A DNA stretch of 32,631 bases from Candidatus Nitrosotenuis cloacae (GCF_026768455.1 NZ_JAPPVQ010000003.1:1-32631), one strand, 5' to 3'; positions 7,146-14,412 are shown, counted from the first letter of the stretch. Numbers and translations are program-made. The notes: generated by a model not told the origin, from the sequence alone.

Positions 7146-7466
7146 ATGGTGAAGCCAAAATCAGTTACGGTCAGCCGTTCAAACCAGTACACGGATGATG
7201 AGATTTTTGAGAGCACCCAAAAATACAATCCGACATTAAAGAACATTCTAAGAGTTGAACAAGTCCTTGCAAAATACAAAGAATTTGATTCCAAGGCACA
7301 GTTGACCAAAAAACTAGACATTACCATGAGACCTCCAGTTCTCAACATAATTCTGAGATACTTGGAGAAGTCAAACAAGATTCTAGTTGACAAGGATGGT
7401 TCCATGGTATGGATTTATGCCAGTCCAAAGGCAAAGAAGAGCTGGGAAAAAGCAGTCAGATTATAG
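7146..7466 (+). CDS. winged-helix antitoxin-like partner, 106 aa (module A)
   Basis: A short basic N-terminus (VKPKSVTVSRS) leads to a helix-rich domain with winged-helix appearance: TLKNILRVEQVLAKYKEFDSKAQLTKKLDITMRPPVLNIILRYLEKSNKILVDKDGSMVWI, where the last strands would form the wing. It is homologous to the protein at 8648-9016 and each follows a similar toxin-like gene, so the pair travels as a unit. A DNA-binding antitoxin or repressor is inferred. It has its own TATA box (GTATATATAC, about 7117-7126) some 25 nt before the ATG, so it can be made in excess over the upstream gene. Confidence 0.6.
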   Translation: MVKPKSVTVSRSNQYTDDEIFESTQKYNPTLKNILRVEQVLAKYKEFDSKAQLTKKLDITMRPPVLNIILRYLEKSNKILVDKDGSMVWIYASPKAKKSWEKAVRL

Positions 7467-7543
7467 TTAATTTTCAGATTTTGATAGAGCGACTAAAATT
7501 TACTGTAAGTTTACTTTAAAAAATCAAAATTATATTTAAGTGG

Positions 7544-7602
7544 CCCTCGAGGAACCTCACTAACTCGGTTTGATTCCCTCATGTTTTGTATTTAAAGAAA
7601 GA
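7544..7602 (+). repeat. island repeat copy R2 with 3' hairpin
   Basis: Core at 7568-7597: GTTTGATTCCCTCA then TGTTTTGTATTTAAAG. Directly after it a hairpin can form: AAGAAA (7595-7600) with TTTCTT (7615-7620), and inner GACT (7601-7604) with AGTC (7607-7610). The hairpin overlaps the stop codon of the leftward RelE gene. Same orientation as the other copies although the neighbouring genes point left. Confidence 0.75.
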
Positions 7603-7608
7603 CTTTAG

Positions 7609-7866
7609 TCAATATTTCTTGTAGATTTTGCTTCGATGATCCGTTTCCACTACAAAGATGATCATTCTGTTTTGTTGTAAATCCAAAATGACTCTATAAT
7701 TTCCTACCCGCATGCGGAAGAACGGTGAATTTTGTAATCTCACTACTGCTTTGAATGGGTCATCTACACAGCTCAATACCGAATCATAGATCTTTTGTGC
7801 ATCCTTTACATCGATTTTTTCTAGTTGTTTTACAGATTTCTCAGACCAGATGACTTGCCAGGCCAT
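7609..7866 (-). CDS. RelE/ParE-family toxin, 85 aa (module B)
   Basis: The length and motifs are those of type II RelE/ParE toxins: MAWQVIWSEKSVKQLEKID opening, then DDPFKAVVRLQNSPFFRMRVGNYRVILDLQQNRMIIFVVETDHRSKIYKKY with the RVGNYRVI core and the final His-Arg-x2-IYK segment typical of ribosome-dependent mRNA interferases of archaea. Its ATG directly abuts the TAG of the antitoxin gene (TAGATG), so translation is probably coupled. The toxin would be inhibited by wrapping of the antitoxin C-terminus. The 3' end overlaps the hairpin of repeat R2. Confidence 0.85.
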   Translation of the reverse strand: MAWQVIWSEKSVKQLEKIDVKDAQKIYDSVLSCVDDPFKAVVRLQNSPFFRMRVGNYRVILDLQQNRMIIFVVETDHRSKIYKKY

Positions 7867-8100
7867 CTACCTTAATCCTAATCTTTTCTTGACTTGTTCT
7901 GAGGTATAGACACGTCCCGCTTTAATGTCTGCAATGCCCTCCTCGATATTTTTGATCGCTTGCTTGCTAAGTACATCATCCTCTTGGATTATGTTGAGCA
8001 ATCGGGTTATGACGTCTTCATATGTTTCCCCTGGATAATTCATTTGTTTTTTTAGGTCATTTTTGATCTTTTTTGAGAGCTTGATCGTGCTTTGTTCCAT
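7867..8100 (-). CDS. RelB/VapB-like antitoxin, 77 aa (module B)
   Basis: The N-terminal half (STIKLSKKIKNDLKKQMNYPGETYEDVITRLLNII) looks like a ribbon-helix-helix antitoxin DNA-binding domain; the C-terminal half (ALKNIEEGIADIKAGRVYTSEQVKKRLG-type) is the helical toxin-binding tail common to archaeal antitoxins. It precedes its toxin, the usual order. A TATA box lies near 8123-8133 and a perfect 14-bp palindrome at 8113-8126 overlaps it, consistent with autorepression by the complex. Confidence 0.8.
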   Translation of the reverse strand: MEQSTIKLSKKIKNDLKKQMNYPGETYEDVITRLLNIIQEDDVLSKQAIKNIEEGIADIKAGRVYTSEQVKKRLGLR

Positions 8101-8133
8101 GGTATACCGTACTATACTATAGTATAATATAAA
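8101..8133 (-). promoter_or_regulatory. promoter and palindromic operator of the relBE-like pair
   Basis: TATACTATAGTATA (8113-8126) is a perfect 14-bp palindrome beside an 8-bp palindrome GGTATACC (8101-8108). The minus-strand TATA box (TTTATATTA) lies at about 8123-8133, some 27 nt from ATG 8100. Confidence 0.6.
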
Positions 8134-8185
8134 AGGTAGCCGTTATTTGGAATAGAATTCGATTTAAGCGAGCATGTTAGTAATG

Positions 8186-8247
8186 GTTTGATTCTCCCAA
8201 GTTTTGTTTAAAATAAGACAAAACTAATCAGTTTCTTTTGTCTTGTC
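8186..8247 (+). repeat. island repeat copy R3 with 3' hairpin
   Basis: The first 29 nt (8186-8214) are identical to R4 (9039-9067). A hairpin follows: AGACAAAA (8216-8223) pairs perfectly with TTTTGTCT (8236-8243) around a 12-nt loop. The core ends in TTTAAAAT, which could serve as box A for the toxin-like frame starting near 8238. Confidence 0.8.
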
Positions 8248-8599
8248 AGATTAGATTGAAAGTATTAGCCCATCCTGACGACTTTATGCCATTGTATCAG
8301 AAACTTAAATCTGAACGAGGGAAAAATAAGACAATGTTAGAAGCAATAGATGCAATCAAATCTCAATTAGAAAGATCTGATATTCCTCTTGGTATACACC
8401 ACAAACTGAAAAATATTCCCAAATATTACACACGTAGATACAATGTTCAAGTGTTATATCATTTTGAAATGCCATATTCACATAGATTATTTTACACGAT
8501 TAGAAGATCTAAGGATGAAAGGAAGCCTTACTTTTAGAACTTTTGAATCATGATGAATACAACAAACGATTTAACTATTATAAGAAAAAATCACATTAA
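8238..8599 (+). pseudogene. frameshifted homologue of the module A toxin-like gene (module C)
   Basis: The frame read from TTG 8238 stops at 8537, but the C-terminal motif of the module A protein continues in the next frame: ALLLELLNHDEYNKRFNYY at 8525-8581, ending with TAA at 8597-8599 (module A: ALLMELFDHKSYNKRFGY). Loss of a single A at 8523-8525 explains the break. The start is also poor: no ATG, only TTG in the arm of the R3 hairpin. Before the break, KNIPKYYTRRYNV aligns with SQVPAYYTWKHDV. It is either a decayed toxin gene or a product of programmed frameshifting or a sequencing error. The partner gene downstream is intact. Confidence 0.65.
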
Positions 8600-8647
8600 T
8601 AAGCCTAATACGATTTCGTTATATACTGATTAGTATATAGTAAAGAT

Positions 8648-9016
8648 GTGTTAAAGACCAAGACCATCACACGAAAAACGTCAACAAAAGGAGATCATTA
8701 TTCCAAGATATTGATTGAAAGAAAAAAAGAAAAGATGGATAAATTCGTTCGTGATCTAGCCAAACGATATGATACAAGATTAACAACAATTCTAAAAGTA
8801 GAAGATCTTTTTAAAAAACACATAGAATTTGATTCGAGAAGTCATTTGGCACGTGAACTTCGTGGGAGTATAAAACCATCGGCGCTCAACACCATAATAG
8901 CTCGTTTGGTTTACGACAATAAGGTATTGTACAATGATGATCATTCGTTAACATGGATTGACACAAAAGGAAATACGAAGCTAAATAAAGAATTTAGAAA
9001 AGCTGTGGAAATCTAA
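8648..9016 (+). CDS. winged-helix antitoxin-like protein, 122 aa (module C)
   Basis: Homologue of the 7146-7466 protein. Matching segments are RLTTILKVEDLFKKHIEFDSRSHLARELRGSIKPSALNTIIARLVYDNKVLYNDDHSLTWID in this protein and TLKNILRVEQVLAKYKEFDSKAQLTKKL in the other, followed by the same putative wing. The N-terminus is longer and strongly basic (KTKTITRKTSTKGDHYSK). The start is GTG 8648, about 25 nt after TATA-like TTATATACT (8618-8628), so the gene has its own promoter and is probably expressed although its toxin-like neighbour is broken. A solitary antitoxin of this kind could still repress or neutralise the module A system. Confidence 0.6.
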   Translation: MLKTKTITRKTSTKGDHYSKILIERKKEKMDKFVRDLAKRYDTRLTTILKVEDLFKKHIEFDSRSHLARELRGSIKPSALNTIIARLVYDNKVLYNDDHSLTWIDTKGNTKLNKEFRKAVEI

Positions 9017-9038
9017 CGGATAGGGCGTTGTGCAATTA

Positions 9039-9104
9039 GTTTGATTCTCCCAAGTTTTGTTTAAAATGAGATCAAACGCTAATCGGTTTCCGTTGTTTTG
9101 ATAT
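9039..9104 (+). repeat. island repeat copy R4 at the right border
   Basis: Its first 29 nt equal those of R3, followed by a related but diverged stretch (GAGATCAAACGCTAATCGG) that can again fold back on TTGTTTTGAT. No rightward gene follows; the next gene is leftward and belongs to core metabolism. Confidence 0.75.
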
Positions 9105-9135
9105 TCCTATGAGTAATGCAAGAAATGTAATTGTG

Positions 9136-9990
9136 TCATTCTTTGACCAAGTCAAGAAGCGCCTTTGCCTGCTTGTAGTGTACCTCGTCAATCATTCTGC
9201 CGTCAACTACCGTGGCCCCTCTTCCCTTTTTGGTTGACTTAACATAGGTATCACATACCTTTTGTGCCCATTCCAGCTCAGACTTGTTTGGGGCAAACAG
9301 GTCATGCGCCACTGCAATTTGGTCAGGATGTATTATGCTCTTTCCGACGTATCCAAGTTGCTTTCCTATTACACAGTCCTGCTTTAGTCCCTCCTTGTCA
9401 TTTAGATCCTGCCATATTGCGTCGATTGCGTGTACTCCTGCGGCCCTTGCGTCTACTGGGACCTTTGCTCGCGAATATTTTGCGCCTTCTGGCTGTTTTG
9501 TGTATTCGATTCTCATGTCGTTTAGAAGGTCAAACACCCCAAATACGACTGCCTCCACCCTGTTACAGGATGCAATCTCGTACGTGTTCACGACGCCCTG
9601 AGCCGACTCTATTGACGGAATGACAGACAGCCGGCCTGTTTTGCGTTTTTTCTCCAGCGTGAGCATCATTTTTACAATTTTTTGCAGCTCCTTTGCGGTG
9701 TTTACCTTTGGTATGACGATTCCATCAATCCCCTTTTGGACCACTGCGTTCAGGTCGTCAGGTATCTTTCCCGATGCAGGCGAATTAGTCCTCACATAAA
9801 TGCTGGCAGCATATTGCGAGCGCGACTTTAGCGCCTCTCCAATTAGCTTGCGCGCGTTGTGTTTCTCAGAGTCCGGAACAGAGTCCTCAAGATCAAAGCA
9901 GACTATGTCGGCAGGGATGGACTTTGCCTTCTCTAGGAATCTTGGGTTGTTACCTGGAACAAATAGTAGGCTGCGAAAAAGCCTCGTCAT
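9136..9990 (-). CDS. HpcH/HpaI aldolase/citrate lyase (CitE-like) family protein, 284 aa
   Basis: A TIM-barrel lyase of the CitE/citramalyl-CoA or malyl-CoA lyase type. Visible motifs are RSLLFVPGN near the N-terminus, VCFDLEDSVP, the substrate arginine in YVRTNS, the metal-binding Glu in IPSIESAQGV and the metal Asp in VFGVFDLLNDM, then IHPDQI near the C-terminus. Such enzymes cleave or form acyl-CoA carboxylates using Mg2+. The length fits. It follows the MDR reductase by 8 bp, so the two form an operon; together they suggest CoA-thioester metabolism, possibly linked to the 3-hydroxypropionate/4-hydroxybutyrate network, which is inference. Confidence 0.85.
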   Translation of the reverse strand: MTRLFRSLLFVPGNNPRFLEKAKSIPADIVCFDLEDSVPDSEKHNARKLIGEALKSRSQYAASIYVRTNSPASGKIPDDLNAVVQKGIDGIVIPKVNTAKELQKIVKMMLTLEKKRKTGRLSVIPSIESAQGVVNTYEIASCNRVEAVVFGVFDLLNDMRIEYTKQPEGAKYSRAKVPVDARAAGVHAIDAIWQDLNDKEGLKQDCVIGKQLGYVGKSIIHPDQIAVAHDLFAPNKSELEWAQKVCDTYVKSTKKGRGATVVDGRMIDEVHYKQAKALLDLVKE

Positions 9991-9998
9991 AAAGCGGC

Positions 9999-11078
9999 TT
10001 AGACGCCTTCTGGTTTTAGCAGGATCTTTCCAAAGAGGCCCTTGCCTGTCAGCATTTTTGTGTGTGCCTCCGCTGCCTGCTCAAAGGAGTATGTAGAGTC
10101 GATGATTGACTTTATCTTTCCCTTACCCATCCAGTACAGACCGTCTTCAAGCTCTGCTCTTGTTCCCTGTGTCGAACCAAGGATGTTTGTTCCCTTGAAG
10201 AAGATGTGTCTGAGGTCGGTCTTTCCATCATAGCCAGTTGTTGCGCCGCATGACACCAGTGTTGCACCATACTTTAGCAACGTGAGTTGCTGGTTCCAGT
10301 GTGTCTGGCCGATGTGATCAAATGACACATCGATTCCGGGCACTCCGCCGGATGCCTTTGCAATATCTTTTGTAATCTTGAATACCTCTTTGCTCCAGTC
10401 CTCTTTTCGGTGGTCCACTGCATAATCTGCGCCAAGCTGGGTGCATTTGTCCAGTTTGTCGCCGCTTGCAGTTGCAATTACGGTGCAGCCGTACAGCTTG
10501 GCAATCTGGATTCCAAACGTGCCCACGCCAGAGCCTCCACCCATTATCAGGACGGTTTGGCCCGGCTTTATCTTGGCTCTGCCTACAAGCATGTGCCATG
10601 ATGTCAGCAGTGTCATTGATGCTGCGGCTGCCTGATCATAGCTTACATTGTCTGGAATCTTTAGAACGTTAACTTCTGGAAGATGGGTAATTTCTGAATA
10701 AGCGCCCCAAGTCGGACCTGTCTGGAATCCCCAGATGGTTCTCTTTGTGCAATCAAATTCGCGTCCGTCTGTGCAAGCCTTGCATACTCTGCAGGACATG
10801 TTGGAATGAGACACTACTCTGTCTCCGACCTTGATTGTGGTCACATCCTCACCTACTGCGATTACGTCGCCTGCTGCATCGGAGCCTGAAATGTGTGGTA
10901 ATGGTACTGCGACTGGTTGTCCGCGCATTCCCCAGATATCGTTATAGTTTAGGGCCGCCGCCTTTACCTTGAAGACTACCTCGTTTGGTTTTGGCTTTGG
11001 GTCTGCTACTTCCTTTACTTTGAGAATTCGTGCATAGTTATCGTCTGGTGCATATTCTTCATAGACAACGCCCTTCAT
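9999..11078 (-). CDS. zinc-containing MDR alcohol dehydrogenase/acyl-CoA reductase-like protein, 359 aa
   Basis: Medium-chain dehydrogenase/reductase with N-terminal GroES-like domain (AALNYNDIWGMRG, HISGSDAAGDVIAVG) and Rossmann domain (VLIMGGGSGVGTFGIQIAK). A structural zinc lobe is present: C-x2-C-x2-C-x7-C in SCRVCKACTDGREFDC. The catalytic zinc set of true alcohol dehydrogenases is not obvious, and NYNDIW is the signature of the quinone-oxidoreductase/crotonyl-CoA and acryloyl-CoA reductase branch. A role as an enoyl-CoA (for instance acryloyl-CoA) reductase in the autotrophic carbon cycle of these archaea is plausible but unproven. First gene of an operon with the CitE-like lyase. Confidence 0.85.
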   Translation of the reverse strand: MKGVVYEEYAPDDNYARILKVKEVADPKPKPNEVVFKVKAAALNYNDIWGMRGQPVAVPLPHISGSDAAGDVIAVGEDVTTIKVGDRVVSHSNMSCRVCKACTDGREFDCTKRTIWGFQTGPTWGAYSEITHLPEVNVLKIPDNVSYDQAAAASMTLLTSWHMLVGRAKIKPGQTVLIMGGGSGVGTFGIQIAKLYGCTVIATASGDKLDKCTQLGADYAVDHRKEDWSKEVFKITKDIAKASGGVPGIDVSFDHIGQTHWNQQLTLLKYGATLVSCGATTGYDGKTDLRHIFFKGTNILGSTQGTRAELEDGLYWMGKGKIKSIIDSTYSFEQAAEAHTKMLTGKGLFGKILLKPEGV

Positions 11079-11120
11079 GACTTGAATCCCAGATATCCCC
11101 TAATTATATTTTCTTGGGGG

Positions 11121-11396
11121 TTATCGCCTGTTTATTTTGAAATCGCGTTTTGGTTGCTGTACAGACATGAGGATCTGCTTTAGCTGATCGTCTGAGATCT
11201 GTGAGTTGAGCCTTCCCTGCGAGGCCATTCCAATCAGGTAGTTTTCCACCAGTGCGGCAAGATCAGGTTTTACCATTCGAACGTTGTTCAGTCTGAGCCT
11301 TGCTTCAGGGGACAACAGTTGTTTTAGAATGACTTCCTTTTGCGCGGCAATCTGTGCTTCTTGTTGAGGATTTGGCTCGTCTTGCTCATAGCTCAT
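11121..11396 (-). CDS. DNA-binding protein, PDCD5/TFAR19 family, 91 aa
   Basis: Short helical protein with the PDCD5 pattern: an acidic, Gln-rich N-terminal helix, KEVILKQLLSPEARLRLNNVRMVKPDLAALVENYLIGMASQG in the triple-helix core, and a disordered basic tail (QPKRDFKINRR). Archaeal homologues bind double-stranded DNA weakly; the eukaryotic protein works with chaperonin and apoptosis factors. It starts 9 bp after S19e, the usual archaeal arrangement, and ends the ribosomal operon. Its role here is probably nucleic-acid binding linked to translation. Confidence 0.93.
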   Translation of the reverse strand: MSYEQDEPNPQQEAQIAAQKEVILKQLLSPEARLRLNNVRMVKPDLAALVENYLIGMASQGRLNSQISDDQLKQILMSVQQPKRDFKINRR

Positions 11397-11405
11397 AGTG
11401 TCTCA

Positions 11406-11858
11406 CTATGAATAGATTTTCAGAAGTGGGTTTTGCACAGCAAGCTCGTCAAGTATTTCTGATGCGAGTCTGTCAAGCTTTTTCATTCCCTGGTGAGAGA
11501 TTACTCGTCCTTTTCCTGCAACTTTTTCAACATAACCTAATTTTTCAAGCTCGTGAATTGCATTTCGAATGATTGCTCCACCTGCATCTCTGTGATGGGA
11601 GAACGCGTATCCTACTGCCTTGGAGCCTCCGTATTCCGCTCTTAGATCGTTTATTCCGACAGGTCCATGAAGGTAGATCTTGCGAAGTACTGATGCGCAT
11701 CTGGTGTACCACCAGTCTTTTTCGTGTGGCGGCCTTTGCGCGTGAGAACCGGTCTTGACAAAGTTTGCCCATTCAGGCTTGCCGATGTTTTCGCCCTTCA
11801 GTATCTCGGCTAGCTTTGCTATCAGTATGTCCGCTGGAACGTCGTAGGCCTTTGCCAT
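11406..11858 (-). CDS. rps19e: 30S ribosomal protein S19e, 150 aa
   Basis: Full-length S19e: AYDVPADILIAKLAEILKGE at the N-terminus, the conserved PPHEKDWWYTRCASVLRKIYLHGPVGINDLRAEYGG, and the C-terminal IIRNAIHELEKLGYVEKVAGKGRVISHQGMKKLD. It is an archaeal/eukaryotic small-subunit protein needed for 40S-type head maturation. A TATA box (TTTATAAATAG on the minus strand, near 11881-11891) lies inside the 3' end of the RNase P gene about 27 nt before ATG 11858, so it has its own leaderless promoter as well as possible read-through. Confidence 0.96.
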   Translation of the reverse strand: MAKAYDVPADILIAKLAEILKGENIGKPEWANFVKTGSHAQRPPHEKDWWYTRCASVLRKIYLHGPVGINDLRAEYGGSKAVGYAFSHHRDAGGAIIRNAIHELEKLGYVEKVAGKGRVISHQGMKKLDRLASEILDELAVQNPLLKIYS

Positions 11859-11879
11859 GTGAAAGTCAGACTTTTTGTT

Positions 11880-12194
11880 CTATTTATAAATCATTTTAGG
11901 AATCACTTTGCGGTACGTGTGGTTGCAGTAGCTGCAGGTTATCCGTACCGACTTTAGCGTGGATCTGCCTAGTCTGACTCTGGAGGAGACACCGGGCACG
12001 ATGAACATCTTGCACTTTTTGCAGAAATTCATCCTTATTTCGTAGGGCATCTTTATCCGGTATTTGGTACTGATTCTTCTTGCCATCCCTGCTTGTCTCT
12101 GAGCAAGCTCCGGCTTTTGCCTGGCATTGGACAGCGCCTTCTTTACTAGGATGTGCATTCGCTCAAGTGCAATCTGCTTTGCGTCAGACTTCAA
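11880..12194 (-). CDS. rnp4: RNase P protein subunit 4 (Rpp21/Rpr2), 104 aa
   Basis: Zinc-ribbon subunit of archaeal RNase P, which trims tRNA 5' ends with RNase P RNA. The helical N-terminus (IALERMHILVKKALSNARQKPELAQRQAGMARRISTKYRIKMP) and the zinc site (FCKKCKMFIVPG ... TCSYCNHTYRK, four Cys) match Rpp21. No ATG is placed correctly. TTG 12194 is chosen because Rpp21 proteins begin just before this helix and a TATA-like TTTTAAG lies about 25 nt upstream; the open frame continues to another TTG at 12272, but that would overlap the divergent promoter region of sua5. It leads a gene cluster with S19e and PDCD5. Confidence 0.88.
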   Translation of the reverse strand: MKSDAKQIALERMHILVKKALSNARQKPELAQRQAGMARRISTKYRIKMPYEIRMNFCKKCKMFIVPGVSSRVRLGRSTLKSVRITCSYCNHTYRKVIPKMIYK

Positions 12195-12277
12195 TGATGA
12201 CGGAATGGAAAATTCCCTTAAAAGTTGATCAGATATTCTAATATGCCTGCTTAGGCTCCCCCTTAAAATCAAGCAAA

Positions 12278-13306
12278 ATGCGAACGGTGATTCTAAAAAT
12301 TAATGCAAAAAAGCCGCAGATCTCAGGGATAAGACGCGCCGCGAGCATAATCAGGCGCGGCAACCTTGTCGCATTCCCAACGGAGACTGTTTACGGACTA
12401 GGTGCAGACGCGCTGAATGCCAAGGCGGTAAAAAAGATCTTTGTGGCAAAGGGAAGGCCGGCGGACAATCCGCTCATAGTTCACGTTTCTGACAAGGAGA
12501 GTGTCAACGATCTTGCAGGGGATATTCCACAGTTGGCAGAAAAACTGATTTCAAGATTCTGGCCCGGACCGCTCACGATAGTGCTAAAAAAATCAAAGAC
12601 GGTTCCAAAGATTACTACCGGCGGATTGGATACGGTGGCAATCAGGATGCCAAAGAACAAGATCGCCCAGGCGCTCATCAGGGAGGCTGGGACTCCTATT
12701 GCTGCACCGTCTGCAAATTTTTTTGGCAGGCCCAGTCCGACTCTGGCAAAACATGTCTTAGACGATCTAGATGGGAGAATAAGTGCGATAATCGACGGGG
12801 GACAGACCAGGATTGGAATCGAGTCCACGGTAATAGATCTTACCAGAAAGACTCCGATGCTGCTGCGTCCGGGTAGAGTTACACTTGAGGAGCTGCAAAG
12901 TGCTATCGGTAGAGTGGATGTGCATCCGATTCTGAAAGGGAAAAAATCGGCACTGGTCCACCGCTCTCCCGGCATGAAATACAAGCATTATTCCCCCGAT
13001 GCGCACGTGATTCTAATCGAGGGCCAAAGTGCCCTTGTGCACAAGAAAATTCTCAAGCTGGTGCAACAGTTCGGCAAGCAGGGAAAGAAGGTAGGTGTAA
13101 TCACCATCCGGGGTGACAAATACACCAAAAACACAAGACGTGTCAGAACAGATTCAGAGTTTGCAGCTAATCTCTTCAAGATTTTCAGGGAGTGTGACTC
13201 TAAGAAAATCGACGTGATACTGGTGCAGGGAATACCAAGAAAAGGCATCGGTCTTGGAATAATGAACCGATTGAGTAAGGCAGCACGCACAAAGATCATG
13301 GCCTAA
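12278..13306 (+). CDS. sua5: threonylcarbamoyl-AMP synthase, Sua5 type, 342 aa
   Basis: Makes threonylcarbamoyl-AMP from Thr, bicarbonate and ATP for t6A37 of ANN-reading tRNAs. The YrdC domain (about 15-205) has GNLVAFPTETVYGLGADA, KGRPADNPLIVHV, SANFFGRPSPT and GIESTVIDL. A linker with the conserved SPGMKYKHYSPDA motif joins the C-terminal Rossmann-like Sua5 domain (about 235-342), which distinguishes Sua5 from TsaC. Length is normal. It is divergent from the RNase P subunit gene, placing two tRNA-processing functions back to back. Confidence 0.95.
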   Translation: MRTVILKINAKKPQISGIRRAASIIRRGNLVAFPTETVYGLGADALNAKAVKKIFVAKGRPADNPLIVHVSDKESVNDLAGDIPQLAEKLISRFWPGPLTIVLKKSKTVPKITTGGLDTVAIRMPKNKIAQALIREAGTPIAAPSANFFGRPSPTLAKHVLDDLDGRISAIIDGGQTRIGIESTVIDLTRKTPMLLRPGRVTLEELQSAIGRVDVHPILKGKKSALVHRSPGMKYKHYSPDAHVILIEGQSALVHKKILKLVQQFGKQGKKVGVITIRGDKYTKNTRRVRTDSEFAANLFKIFRECDSKKIDVILVQGIPRKGIGLGIMNRLSKAARTKIMA

Positions 13307-13484
13307 AGCGCGATTTTTGCTGCATGCTGACTAATTTGGCTACATGTACCACTATACAATACGGTAAGACACAGGGTGCGAGTTACTTACTCTCGCTCAT
13401 TTGTGAATACGGTGTGTTGGGATTAATTATCAAATTTGAGATCTTTTAAATCCATGAATTTGTCATTATTCCGTAGGCAAGCTC

Positions 13485-14072
13485 ATGGATACTTCTACCG
13501 TAAAGAGAAAACCACATCCAAACAAGAAAGAGACGACCCGTAGCATAACGTACAGGCTGCCTGAGAGAATGGTAGTGGAGCTAGACACGGAGGCAATGCA
13601 AAGAGGCATATCGCAGAATGTCCTAGTCAGGCAGATAATAGAGAAGTTCCTCCAGTGGGACAGATTTGCGTCAAAGATTGCGCTGATCCCAGTCCCAAGA
13701 AAGATCATGGAGACACTCGGAGTGGAGCTAGAGGGGGAGGACATCCACGAGATTATCAAGGTCATAAAGCCGGTCATCAAGGAATCTGTGATGTTCATGA
13801 AAGGAAAGTACGATCTCAGGCGCTGCATAGAAACCCTTGAGGACTACATGAGGGCATCCGGCATGGTCTCAGATCACAGAATAGAAGGATCAATTCACCA
13901 CTTTATAGTGCAGCACGAGCTTGGAATGAAGTGGTCGTTGTTTACAGAGCAGTTGCTAAAGGAGATATTCCACGAGTTTTTACCAGATCAGAGCATGAAG
14001 TTCCAGACTACGGAGACTACGGTAATTACGTCGATTGCTCTTGGCTCCGACTGGAGCGAGCACGAATATTAA
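13485..14072 (+). CDS. ribbon-helix-helix protein with conserved C-terminal domain, 195 aa
   Basis: Residues 15-65 look like a ribbon-helix-helix DNA-binding domain (TRSITYRLPERMVVELDTEAMQRGISQNVLVRQIIEKFLQW). Residues 70-195 form an alpha/beta domain ending with IHHFIVQHELGMKWSLFTEQLLKEIFHEF. The same architecture and the H-x-L-G-x-K-x-S signature recur in the protein at 17873-18400, so the two are paralogues. The C-terminal domain could be a small-molecule or protein sensor. The nearest AT-rich box (CTTTTAAATCC, about 13443-13453) lies about 35 nt before ATG. A GCGAG/CTCGC inverted repeat with a 9-nt loop at 13378-13396 lies further upstream; no gene is seen in 13307-13484. Confidence 0.7.
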   Translation: MDTSTVKRKPHPNKKETTRSITYRLPERMVVELDTEAMQRGISQNVLVRQIIEKFLQWDRFASKIALIPVPRKIMETLGVELEGEDIHEIIKVIKPVIKESVMFMKGKYDLRRCIETLEDYMRASGMVSDHRIEGSIHHFIVQHELGMKWSLFTEQLLKEIFHEFLPDQSMKFQTTETTVITSIALGSDWSEHEY

Positions 14073-14094
14073 AAATAAAAGATCCCAAGCTGAA

Positions 14095-14412
14095 CTAGTT
14101 TGGGACTACGGAGACGTCGATTGTGCTTCCGTTGAAGGATGTTTCAATCTGTCTGATTTTGCTTTTGTACATAAAGTATCTTTTTCCCTCGTCGCTGATG
14201 GAGCCAGAGATGGTAAGCAGTTTTGCGTCGTGTAGTGCCTGCAGTCTTCGGTACACCGTGGAGATCGGCACGTTTTGCTCCTTGCTTATCTCAAGCGCAG
14301 TCTTTGGGGCGTTCATTGTTGCCTCCAGGATTATTCTAGAATAACGGTCAGAAATGGCTCCCAGAATCGCATCCTTTTTTGTGTCTTCTTGTATTGTTAG
14401 CATTTGTTGCAT
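14095..14412 (-). CDS. winged-helix transcriptional regulator, 105 aa
   Basis: A single winged HTH of ArsR/TrmB-like type: KKDAILGAISDRYSRIILEATMNAPKTALEISKEQNVPISTVYRRLQALHDAKLLTISG, followed by wing strands (SDEGKRYFMYKSKI) and a short C-terminal strand pair. No cysteine metal site is visible, so redox- or metal-sensing is unlikely. It converges on the ribbon-helix-helix gene with a 22-bp gap. ATG 14412 lies about 25 nt after the TATA box and inside the first of two CATGGTAA direct repeats; palindromic DNA lies just upstream, so autoregulation is likely. Confidence 0.8.
   Translation of the reverse strand: MQQMLTIQEDTKKDAILGAISDRYSRIILEATMNAPKTALEISKEQNVPISTVYRRLQALHDAKLLTISGSISDEGKRYFMYKSKIRQIETSFNGSTIDVSVVPN

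Noticed and set aside
6677-9067. CRISPR array from the four regularly oriented repeats
   Set aside because: Intervals are 0.6-0.9 kb and hold genes, copies vary, and no cas gene is present.
12195-12272. N-terminal extension of the RNase P subunit to TTG 12272
   Set aside because: Extension is not typical of Rpp21 and would occupy the divergent promoter region; a TATA-like box supports the later TTG.
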